27,281 nt of DNA from Chloroflexota bacterium. GTDB taxonomy: Bacteria; Chloroflexota; Dehalococcoidia; SM23-28-2; RBG-16-64-32. A model generated the notes under the pieces. The model saw only the letters and a list, made by a program, of their open reading frames with translations. It was not told the origin of the DNA and searched no databases. Of this stretch, positions 8,415 to 14,879 are shown piece by piece. Position numbers and translations under genes: made by a program. The DNA is taken from NCBI GenBank assembly GCA_022564695.1, contig JADFKX010000008.1, positions 1-27,281 of the forward strand, given 5' to 3'. Position 1 is the stretch's first letter, and each line of letters begins with the position of its first letter.

Positions 8415-8446
8415 AGTCTGCTCCCTGCCATGGGGGGAGCCAGACT
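8415..8446 (-). promoter_or_regulatory. Stem-loop in the korA 5' leader
   Basis: AGTCTG-CTCCC (8415-8425) pairs with GGGAG-(C)-CAGACT (8435-8446), giving an 11-bp stem with one bulged C and a 9-nt loop. It lies about 20 bases upstream of the GTG of korA, just before its ribosome site. There is no U-run, so it is not a plain terminator. A leader regulatory structure or a protein-binding inverted repeat is likely. Confidence 0.55.
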
Positions 8447-8488
8447 ACGATCCGTTGCTGGACAGACAGCTTCCATCAGGAAAATGTC

Positions 8489-8503
8489 TTGGGCACTGCC
8501 CTT
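8489..8503. promoter_or_regulatory. Palindrome in the korA / RAM-gene divergent region
   Basis: TTGGGCACTGCCCTT contains a perfect inverted repeat GGGCA-C-TGCCC between divergently transcribed genes. Its size and position suit a dimeric regulator operator, and the adjacent RAM-domain gene or an unlinked regulator could be involved. This is inference from symmetry and location only. Confidence 0.35.
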
Positions 8504-8606
8504 TAGTAAGTCACAAAAGTCGATCAATATGGGAAGCTCACGCTTAGTTTAACACTCTAGATTGGCTGTGTCTGCCTCCCAGTCCGTTTCTGTATAAAGC
8601 GTGTTG

Positions 8607-8612
8607 TATAAT
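8607..8612 (+). promoter_or_regulatory. -10 box of the RAM-domain gene
   Basis: TATAAT, a consensus -10 hexamer, lies 44 bases before the ATG at 8656. No good -35 box is seen at standard spacing. The motif TGTATAA occurs twice, at 8591 and 8605. The ribosome site AGGGAG (8644-8649) is well placed. Confidence 0.55.
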
Positions 8613-8655
8613 TTGGGCATTCCTACCCCGCGTTAGCATCTATAGGGAGCGTCCA

Positions 8656-8892
8656 ATGACAGTGAAAGCCTACGTCCTGGTGGTCACCGATCCCGGTAAG
8701 ACGAGACTCGTCAAGCAGGCAATGCGGGATGTCCCCGGCATAGTCGAGATGCACGAAGTGATGGGCCCCTATGACATCGTCGTGGAGATCGAGGTGGCGA
8801 ACCTTCAGGAGATCCCGCCGATCCTGGGCGAGAAGATACGCAGCATCGAAGGGATTGAAAGCACGACATCTCTGGTCACGCTACCTGACTAG
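8656..8892 (+). CDS. Stand-alone Lrp/AsnC ligand-binding (RAM) domain protein
   Basis: The 78-residue protein matches only the C-terminal RAM domain of Lrp/AsnC regulators: AYVLVVTDPGK, VKQAMRDVPGIVEMHEVMGPYD, then DIVVEIEV and IEGIESTTSLV. It has no helix-turn-helix, so it cannot be a classical DNA-binding Lrp. Such single-domain proteins form ring-like oligomers and bind small molecules, usually amino acids; a sensor or partner role is inferred. It is divergent from korA and its stop is 6 bp from the stop of the convergent biotin carrier gene. It has its own -10 box and an AGGGAG ribosome site. Confidence 0.88.
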   Translation: MTVKAYVLVVTDPGKTRLVKQAMRDVPGIVEMHEVMGPYDIVVEIEVANLQEIPPILGEKIRSIEGIESTTSLVTLPD

Positions 8893-8898
8893 GCGGTC

Positions 8899-9402
8899 CT
8901 AATCTAGGTCCAGGATAATCAGCAGGTCGCCCTCGGCCACGCGGGCGCCGGCGGCCACCGCTACCTCCTTGACGGTGCCGCTTGCCGGGGCCAGCACCTC
9001 GTTCTCCATCTTCATCGCCTCAATGATGAGGAGGATGTCGCCCTCCTTCACCTGCTTGCCCGGCTCCACGTCTACTCGGATGATGCGGCCGGTCATACGA
9101 GAAGTGATGGCCCCGGCGCCACCTGGAGGCGTGGGGCGCTTGGGAGCGCCGCCGGCTGGACGGCGGGCGGCTGCTGCTCCCTTCAGCTCTACCTCATACT
9201 CCTTGGCATCCACCAGCACCTTTATCGGGCCCTCTGCTGCGGCGTCTGGCGGCAGATGCACCTGATATGGGCGCTCGTTGACGTAGACCGTGACGATGTC
9301 ACCCTGGCGCACTATTCGCACCGTGTAGTCTATGCCCCCCACGCTCACGCTGTCCTCCCCCGGCTGGACTTCGAACTCCTGCCCCTGAACAACTATCTTC
9401 AT
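8899..9402 (-). CDS. Biotin carboxyl carrier protein (1.3S-like)
   Basis: This 167-residue biotin carrier shuttles carboxyl groups between active sites. The C-terminal biotinyl domain (about 98-167) has EAMKMENEV with K131 as the biotinylated lysine. The N-terminal part (1-75) consists of two strand-rich segments, and a Gly/Pro/Ala-rich linker (about 76-97) joins them, as in carrier subunits of oxaloacetate decarboxylases and carboxylases. The ATG overlaps the stop of the preceding carboxyltransferase gene by one base (TAATG). Together with the two upstream genes it forms a complete transcarboxylase set. It is longer than the about 120-residue propionibacterial 1.3S subunit because of the N-terminal region. 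Confidence 0.92.
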   Translation of the reverse strand: MKIVVQGQEFEVQPGEDSVSVGGIDYTVRIVRQGDIVTVYVNERPYQVHLPPDAAAEGPIKVLVDAKEYEVELKGAAAARRPAGGAPKRPTPPGGAGAITSRMTGRIIRVDVEPGKQVKEGDILLIIEAMKMENEVLAPASGTVKEVAVAAGARVAEGDLLIILDLD

Positions 9403-10880
9403 TAGCGTCCCCGGAGCAAGCGCTGACGTCCCGCCTGCTTCCAGGGCGAGCGTGTGCGTGTGCCGTCCGTCCCAGAGGGGGCTGACTCAGCGGCCTTGCG
9501 CGTGTCGCTGAGCGCTGCGGCGAGAGCGGCGACGATCTCGTTCTCGAGGCCAGCGCCCCCGGCCCGCCACTCCAGGAAATCGCGGACCACCTGGGGGAAT
9601 AGGACCGAGGAGACGATGTCCTCCTCGCTGGTGGCGAGCTTGCCGATCTCCTTCTTCGCGTTGGCCATCTCCGGCTTGATGTGGTCGGCGGGGCGGCCCG
9701 TGATCGGCTTGGCGTCCGCGGCGATCGCTCGCTGCGCTTCCTTGTCGACCGGGGCGGGCGAGGCGCCGTACTGACCCAGGACGTAGGCGCGGCTCTCCTT
9801 GGTGACCTGCTTGTAGCGCTCGCCGAACAGCGTGTTCAGGACGGCCTGCGTACCTACAATCTGGCTGGTAGGCGTCACCAGGGGCGGGTAGCCAAAATCC
9901 GCACGCACGCGGGGAATCTCCCCCAGGACGTCCTTCAGCTTGTCCAGGGCGCCCTGGTCGCGGAGCTGCGAGACGAGGTTGGAGATCATGCCGCCGGGCA
10001 CCTGGTGCAGGAGCACACCTGCATCCACTCGTATGTTGCCCTCGAAGGCGGCGTACTTCTTGCGCACGTCCGCGAAGTAGTCGGAGATGTGGGTGAGCTG
10101 CTCCAGGTCCAGCTTCGTATCGTGCTCCGTGCCCTCAAACGTGGCGACGGTGGACTCGCATGAAGGCTGCGACGTGCCCTGGGACAGGCTGGAGATCGCG
10201 CAGTCGATGACGTCCATGCCGGCCTCGACAGCCTTGACATAAGACATCTCGGCCATGCCGCTGGTGCAGTGACAGTGGAGCTGGAGTGGAACGTTAACCG
10301 CCTCCTTGATGCGCTTCGTGATCTCGTAGGCGTCGTACGGGTGCAGCAGGCCTGCCATGTCTTTGAGGCAGATGGAGTCGGAGCCCATCTGCACCAGCTC
10401 CTTCGCCATCTTGACGTACGTATCGATTGTGTGCACGGGGCTGATCGTGTAACAGATCGTGCCCTGCACGTGCCCGCCGGCGCGCTTAACGGCGCGGATG
10501 GCGGTCTCCAGGTTGCGCAGGTCGTTCACCGCGTCGAAGATGCGGAAGATGTCCATGCCGTTCTTCACGGCCAACTCAATGAACTTCTCCACAACGTCGT
10601 CCGCGTAGTGGCGGTAGCCGACGACGTTCTGGCCCCGGAGCAGCATCTGCGTGGGCGTCTTCTTGAACCGCTTCTTGAGCTCGCGCAGCCGCTCCCAGGG
10701 ATCGTCGTTCAGGAAGCGGAGCCCGGTATCGAACGTGGCGCCGCCCCATATCTCCACCGAGTGATAGCCGACCGAGTCGATCTCCTCAGCGATGGGCAGC
10801 ATGTCCTCCGTGCGCATACGCGTCGCCAGCAGCGACTGGTGAGCGTCGCGCAGGGTGGTGTCGGTGATCTTTACGCCCAT
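9402..10880 (-). CDS. Carboxyltransferase acting on pyruvate/oxaloacetate (5S / PycB / OadA-like)
   Basis: This 492-residue TIM-barrel enzyme moves a carboxyl group between biotin and pyruvate/oxaloacetate. The signature TTLRDAHQSLLATRMRT opens the barrel (metal ligand D12), K173 in CLKDMAGLL is the carboxylated metal-binding lysine, and H202 and H204 in LHCHCTSGMA are metal ligands. It lacks the biotinyl domain found at the C terminus of OadA; the carrier is the next gene. The last 35 or so residues after AALAAAL form a basic, low-complexity tail that I do not recognise. It sits 9 bp downstream of the 12S-like gene. Possible holoenzymes are methylmalonyl-CoA:pyruvate transcarboxylase, pyruvate carboxylase or oxaloacetate decarboxylase; gene order favours the first. 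Confidence 0.9.
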   Translation of the reverse strand: MGVKITDTTLRDAHQSLLATRMRTEDMLPIAEEIDSVGYHSVEIWGGATFDTGLRFLNDDPWERLRELKKRFKKTPTQMLLRGQNVVGYRHYADDVVEKFIELAVKNGMDIFRIFDAVNDLRNLETAIRAVKRAGGHVQGTICYTISPVHTIDTYVKMAKELVQMGSDSICLKDMAGLLHPYDAYEITKRIKEAVNVPLQLHCHCTSGMAEMSYVKAVEAGMDVIDCAISSLSQGTSQPSCESTVATFEGTEHDTKLDLEQLTHISDYFADVRKKYAAFEGNIRVDAGVLLHQVPGGMISNLVSQLRDQGALDKLKDVLGEIPRVRADFGYPPLVTPTSQIVGTQAVLNTLFGERYKQVTKESRAYVLGQYGASPAPVDKEAQRAIAADAKPITGRPADHIKPEMANAKKEIGKLATSEEDIVSSVLFPQVVRDFLEWRAGGAGLENEIVAALAAALSDTRKAAESAPSGTDGTRTRSPWKQAGRQRLLRGR

Positions 10881-10889
10881 AGCGGAGGC

Positions 10890-12440
10890 CTACAGCGGTA
10901 TGTTGCCGTGCTTCTTGGGTGGGTTGCTGTCCGTCTTATTCTGCAGCATCTCCAGGGCGCGGATGATCTTCAGGCGTGTCTGGTGCGGCTCGATGACGTC
11001 GTCGATGAAGCCGCGTGACGCAGTCACGTAAGGGTTGGCGAACTGCTGGCGATACTGCTCCACCAGCTCCTTGCGCTTGGCCTCGACATCGTCGGCGGCC
11101 TCGATCTCGCGACGGAAGATAATGTTCACTGCGCCGTCGGGCCCCATGACCGCGATCTCGGCGTGAGGCCAGGCCATGTTAACGTCCGCCCGCAGGTGCT
11201 TGGAGCCCATGACGTCGTAGGCGCCGCCGTACGCCTTGCGGATGATGACCGTCACCTTGGGGACTGTGGCCTCAGCGTAGGCGTAGATCAGCTTGGCGCC
11301 GTGCGTGATGATGCCGCCGTACTCCTGGCCGGTGCCGGGCAGATAGCCGGGCACGTCAACCAGGGTGACGATGGGCACGTTAAAGGCGTCGCAGAAGCGG
11401 ACGAAGCGGGCGGCCTTGCGAGAGGAGTCGACGTCGAGGATGCCGGCCAGGGCGACCGGGTTGTTCGCCACGATGCCCACCGGCCTGCCGCCCATGCGGG
11501 CGAAGCCGACGACGATGTTGGCGGCCCAGAACGGGTGCACCTCCAGGAAGTCGCCGTCGTCGGCGATCGAGTAGATTACATCATGGGCGTCGTACGGCTT
11601 CGAGGGGTCAGTGGGGACGATGGATGCGAGGTCGTCGCAGCTGCGGGTCGGGTCGTCCACGGGCTCGGAGTAGGGAGGGTCCTCCATGTTGTTGGCGGGA
11701 AGGAATGAGAGTAGGCGTCGTACCTCGGCCAGGCACTCTTCCTCGCCTTCGATGGCGAAGTGGGCCACACCGCTCTTGGAGGAGTGGACCTGAGCTCCGC
11801 CCAGATCCTCGTGTGTGACCTCCTCCTGAGTGACAGCGCGGATAACATCCGGGCCGGTGATGTACATCTGGGAAGTGCCTGCGACCATAAAGATGAAATC
11901 GGTGATCGCCGGGGAGTAGACAGCGCCGCCGGCGCAGGGGCCCATGATCACTGATATCTGAGGCACCACCCCTGAAGCCAGCGTGTTGCGGAGGAATATA
12001 TCGCCGTAGCCCTTAAGAGCGACGACGCCTTCCTGGATGCGGGCGCCGCCGGAGTCGTTAATGCCGATGAGAGGGGCGCCGTTCTTCATCGCCAGGTCCA
12101 TCACCTTGCAGATCTTCTCGGACACCACCTCGGAGAGAGAGCCGCCAAAGACGGTGAAGTCCTGGGAGTAGACGTACACCAGGCGACCGTCTACCCTGCC
12201 GTAGCCTGTGACCACGGCGTCGCCGTAGTACTTCTGCTTGTCGAGGCCGAACTCTACGCTGCGGTGCGTCACCAACGAGTCCAACTCCTCGAAGGTGCCG
12301 TCGTCCAGGAGGATGTTGACGCGCTCGCGGGCGGTAAGCTTGCCGCGTTTGTGCTGGGCCTCTATGCGCTTCTCACCGCCGCCCAGTTGGGACAGCTCTT
12401 TGAGGCGCTGTAATTCGCTGGCTTTCTCGTCGATGGCCAT
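10890..12440 (-). CDS. Acyl-CoA carboxyltransferase subunit (12S / MmdA / PccB-like)
   Basis: This 516-residue crotonase-fold carboxyltransferase moves a carboxyl group between biotin and an acyl-CoA, probably propionyl-CoA/methylmalonyl-CoA. The two halves show the typical pairs: SQDFTVFGGSLSE and INDSGGARIQEGV, the oxyanion segment GPCAGGAVYSPAITDF, then VDVPGYLPGTGQE and RKAYGGAYDVMGSKH. The length is the usual 510-530. It is the first gene of a three-gene set with the 5S-like subunit and biotin carrier; no biotin carboxylase (ATP-grasp) gene is present in the window. No ribosome site is evident before ATG 12440. The alternative is the beta subunit of propionyl-CoA carboxylase with a remote biotin carboxylase. 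Confidence 0.93.
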   Translation of the reverse strand: MAIDEKASELQRLKELSQLGGGEKRIEAQHKRGKLTARERVNILLDDGTFEELDSLVTHRSVEFGLDKQKYYGDAVVTGYGRVDGRLVYVYSQDFTVFGGSLSEVVSEKICKVMDLAMKNGAPLIGINDSGGARIQEGVVALKGYGDIFLRNTLASGVVPQISVIMGPCAGGAVYSPAITDFIFMVAGTSQMYITGPDVIRAVTQEEVTHEDLGGAQVHSSKSGVAHFAIEGEEECLAEVRRLLSFLPANNMEDPPYSEPVDDPTRSCDDLASIVPTDPSKPYDAHDVIYSIADDGDFLEVHPFWAANIVVGFARMGGRPVGIVANNPVALAGILDVDSSRKAARFVRFCDAFNVPIVTLVDVPGYLPGTGQEYGGIITHGAKLIYAYAEATVPKVTVIIRKAYGGAYDVMGSKHLRADVNMAWPHAEIAVMGPDGAVNIIFRREIEAADDVEAKRKELVEQYRQQFANPYVTASRGFIDDVIEPHQTRLKIIRALEMLQNKTDSNPPKKHGNIPL

Positions 12441-12494
12441 AGTAGTGACTATACGCGAAGCGCTACCCGATAGCGGGCGTCTATCGCGCGACCG

Positions 12495-12523
12495 ATGTTA
12501 GCATACGCCCTTCGGGCTCGCAA
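12495..12523 (-). promoter_or_regulatory. Candidate promoter of the carboxyltransferase operon
   Basis: On the minus strand TTGCGA (12518-12523) and TAACAT (12495-12500) are separated by 17 bp. This would start transcription about 48 bases before the 12S-like gene. A short GCCC-TTC-GGGC hairpin lies inside the spacer. Confidence 0.4.
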
Positions 12524-12530
12524 CTTGGGG

Positions 12531-12950
12531 CTACTGCGGTATCTTCAGCTCTTGACCCACGTGCAGGGTCGTCGGGTCATCGATGCCGTTGAGCTCTAGG
12601 AGGTCCGTGACATCCACACCGCACTTCTCTGCTATCGCAGAGGGGACGTCCCCTGACTGGACGGTGTACGTGTCGCCGCACTCGACGGGTGTGACCTGAT
12701 TGCCGTTCTGGTCCTCGTCTGTCTCCCCTTCGTCCTGGATGATGGGAGTCAGGATATCCGGCTCCAGGATGATGGGCTCCGGTGGATTAGTCCAGGGGGT
12801 GGCTGTGGGCACGGAGCCTGGGTCGGTCAGGTTGCCCGGAGACGGCGACTCATCGCCGTCTCCGCCGCAGGCGGCCACCAGCAGCAGGCCTAGGGCCAGT
12901 GCGGACAGCGGCAGAAGAAGCATGCGGGCGGTCATGGGCGTCGCGCGCAT
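12531..12950 (-). CDS. LysM-domain lipoprotein
   Basis: This is a 139-residue surface lipoprotein predicted to be anchored by Cys28: residues 10-28 form a hydrophobic signal ending in the lipobox LLVAAC. A Pro/Thr/Glu/Asp-rich linker follows, and the C-terminal part (about 92-139) is a single LysM domain with YTVQSGDVPSAIAEKCGV and GIDDPTTLHVGQELKIP, which binds peptidoglycan-type glycans. I chose ATG 12950 because it gives a normal signal length; a TTG at 12977 and ATGs at 12935 and 12923 are possible and none has a good ribosome site. It follows the M28 peptidase gene closely. Confidence in the domain is high, in the start moderate. Confidence 0.85.
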   Translation of the reverse strand: MRATPMTARMLLLPLSALALGLLLVAACGGDGDESPSPGNLTDPGSVPTATPWTNPPEPIILEPDILTPIIQDEGETDEDQNGNQVTPVECGDTYTVQSGDVPSAIAEKCGVDVTDLLELNGIDDPTTLHVGQELKIPQ

Positions 12951-12982
12951 AGTACAGCAGCGGCTGCGCGGGGGCAAGCGAC

Positions 12983-14371
12983 CTAGCGGCTCCGCAGTAA
13001 CTCTTCGATTATCGCCAGCCCCGCCTCGCCGATCTGCCCCATGCGGCTGGGCTCCACGTGTTGAGGTTGGTCCTCTGCCGTATGGTAGCGTGGGTCGTCG
13101 GCGACGACATCGAAGAAGCCGTGGAGGAAGATCGCCGGGATCCCGGCCGCGGCGAACGGTGCGTGGTCGCTCCCCAGCATGTCGGACGAGTTGCGGATGT
13201 AATCCAGGCCGAGCTCCTCAGCCTCCGTCACGGCGATGTCGGTGATGCTGAGGGAGCCGCTTAGCAGCCAATTCGTGCCCACGCCCACCATGTCGAAGTT
13301 GAGCATCGCCTCCAGCGTCTCGCTCTCGGCAGCCGTCAACCTGTCCACGAAACGGCTGCTGCCGATGAGGCCGACCTCCTCGGCGCCGAACAGCACGAAG
13401 CACACATCGTCGAACTCCCCGTCAGCAGCCAGGACGCGTGCCATCTCCACTACCGTGGCAGTGCCGGAGGCGTTGTCGTTAGCGCCGGGGCCTCCAGGCA
13501 CCGAGTCGTAATGGCCTCCGGCCACCACCCGGCATTCGCCGTCCGGTGGTCGGGCGATCACGTTCTGGGAGTCCTCCGGGCCAGTCTCCGTCAGCACCGT
13601 CAGACGAACGGACACTGGCTCGGACTGCATCTTAGCCAGGAGCGCCTCGCCGTCCTCTTGAGACATCGCCACGGCGGGGATTTCAGAGAGTTCGGCGAAG
13701 TTGCCGGCGAACAGGCCGGGCTGGTTGTTGTAGATGACTGCGCCAACGGCGCCGGCGGCGGCCGCGTTAGCCACTTTCTCTGAGAAACGCAGCGTGCCCC
13801 GCTGGATGAGGGCGATCTTGCCTGCGGTGTCAGCGGGGAAGTCGTCCGGCCTGCCGATGCCGGCGCTCACAAGTGGCCCCTCCACGACGCCGTTCGCGCT
13901 TGGGTCGAACGGGTACACCGCGGGCGAGGGCGCCTGGGGCGAGAGCACCTCCAGGCCGCTGCCGGCGTCAACGAAGACATCGTACGAGAACGGCTGCAGC
14001 TCGATCTCGTAGCCGAAGGCCTGGAGCTGGTCACGCAAGTAGCGCGCCGCCTTGTCCTCGGCATCTGAGCCCGCGGGCCGCGGGCCGATCTCCAGGGCTA
14101 GCGCCTCCACGTGAGCGAAGGCGCGCGCTGGGTCGAACGCGACCGGGCCGAGTGCAGAGCTGCCGTGCGCGGATGGTGAGGGTGTGGGGGCCGATGTAGC
14201 GGTGGGAGCAATGGTGGGTGACGGTGTGGACGTTGGGGTCGTCGGGCCGCCGTTGCAGGCGCCGATGAGGACGAGACCGGCGAGGCCGGCTGCTGTGAGG
14301 AACCTCAAGATAGGTGAACGTCTAACGACGGGAGCGCCAGCGCTTCCACCAGGAGCCGCCCGGCTCATCAA
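12983..14371 (-). CDS. M28-family zinc aminopeptidase lipoprotein with PA domain
   Basis: This is a 462-residue exported metallopeptidase. A signal with lipobox VLIGAC (Cys39) is followed by a Thr/Pro/Ser-rich linker. A protease-associated domain lies at about 150-240 (GKIALIQRGTLRFSEK, GAVGAVIYNN), and the M28 catalytic domain is at about 265-460. The two-zinc site is complete: H287 in GGHYDSVP, D299 in GANDNASG, E331-E332 in FGAEEVGLIGS, D360 in NFDMVG and H430 in YHTAEDQ. It probably cleaves peptides outside the cell. The frame opens with TTG 14371 followed directly by ATG 14368; either makes a 50-bp overlap with the upstream membrane-protein gene, and a TTG at 14308 without overlap is possible. 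Confidence 0.9.
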   Translation of the reverse strand: MMSRAAPGGSAGAPVVRRSPILRFLTAAGLAGLVLIGACNGGPTTPTSTPSPTIAPTATSAPTPSPSAHGSSALGPVAFDPARAFAHVEALALEIGPRPAGSDAEDKAARYLRDQLQAFGYEIELQPFSYDVFVDAGSGLEVLSPQAPSPAVYPFDPSANGVVEGPLVSAGIGRPDDFPADTAGKIALIQRGTLRFSEKVANAAAAGAVGAVIYNNQPGLFAGNFAELSEIPAVAMSQEDGEALLAKMQSEPVSVRLTVLTETGPEDSQNVIARPPDGECRVVAGGHYDSVPGGPGANDNASGTATVVEMARVLAADGEFDDVCFVLFGAEEVGLIGSSRFVDRLTAAESETLEAMLNFDMVGVGTNWLLSGSLSITDIAVTEAEELGLDYIRNSSDMLGSDHAPFAAAGIPAIFLHGFFDVVADDPRYHTAEDQPQHVEPSRMGQIGEAGLAIIEELLRSR

Positions 14372-14720
14372 GGTCCATCGGCTGGCCGCGCCAGCGCTTC
14401 TCCGGCACGCGAGAGGCGGACTGTCGGCGCAGCGAGAAGATAAACGCAGCGATGAACACCAGGATGCCGCCGAAGATCACGATGCCGCCGATGTTGGAGT
14501 TGCGAAAGCCATAGTAGGCGATGACGATAACCGCGATCGCTATCAGAAGAACCTGGCCGATACCGATACGCGGCCAGGGTATGCTGGAGATCGCCTCGCC
14601 TACGCCGCCTACGGCGTTGGCGACACGCCGGCGGATGCGGCTCCAGCGCGATCGCTTGGGCGGAAACCGATCGATCTGGGCCAGAACCTCATCGATGTCG
14701 CGTTCGAGCTTGCTAGACAT
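14322..14720 (-). CDS. Small membrane protein of unknown function, two transmembrane segments
   Basis: I do not recognise a named family. The 132 residues show a charged N terminus (ERDIDEVLAQIDRFPPK), an arginine-rich stretch (22-33), two hydrophobic segments (about 55-71 and 77-95) separated by a short RNSN turn, and a basic, Trp-rich C terminus (KRWRGQ, SWWKRWRSRR). This suggests a hairpin membrane protein with both termini in the cytoplasm by the positive-inside rule. It overlaps the start of the M28 peptidase gene by about 50 bp, so the two may be co-expressed. The ATG at 14720 lacks an obvious ribosome site. Confidence 0.7.
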   Translation of the reverse strand: MSSKLERDIDEVLAQIDRFPPKRSRWSRIRRRVANAVGGVGEAISSIPWPRIGIGQVLLIAIAVIVIAYYGFRNSNIGGIVIFGGILVFIAAFIFSLRRQSASRVPEKRWRGQPMDLDEPGGSWWKRWRSRR

Positions 14721-14754
14721 AACAGTATCTCGCTATCGAAGGCGGGGCGGTCAT
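14713..14754 (-). CDS. Possible short leader ORF upstream of the membrane-protein gene
   Basis: A 13-codon ORF (MTAPPSIARYCYV) starts with ATG 14754 behind a strong ribosome site AGGAGGGG (14757-14764) and ends at a TAG that overlaps the ATG of the membrane-protein gene. The downstream ATG has no ribosome site of its own, so coupling through this leader is plausible. The GGGGCG/CGCCCC hairpin (14744-14760) covers its start. Evidence is only positional. Confidence 0.25.
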   Translation of the reverse strand: MTAPPSIARYCYV

Positions 14755-14823
14755 CGCCCCTCCTAATTCTACTCCCGCGCGCCTGCTCTGGGAAGGTCGC
14801 CGGACGGCCGTTCGCCGAAGCCC

Positions 14824-14852
14824 TTGTTACTTTACGTCGGGTTGGCAATAAT
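14824..14852 (+). promoter_or_regulatory. Promoter of the CoA-transferase gene
   Basis: TTGTTA (14824-14829) and AATAAT (14847-14852) are spaced by 17 bp, and lie 28 bases before the ATG at 14880. A GGAGG ribosome site (14869-14873) precedes that start. This is among the better promoter matches in the window. Confidence 0.55.
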
Positions 14853-14879
14853 AGACGCAATCCACGGCTGGAGGCGTGT

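Noticed and set aside
12507..12517. GCCC-TTC-GGGC hairpin as a terminator
   Set aside because: The stem is only 4 bp with no T-run, and it falls inside the spacer of a better-supported promoter.
14184..14879. Upstream extension of the CoA-transferase frame
   Set aside because: The extra 232 residues are antisense to the M28 peptidase and membrane-protein genes and show no family similarity; promoter and ribosome site support ATG 14880.
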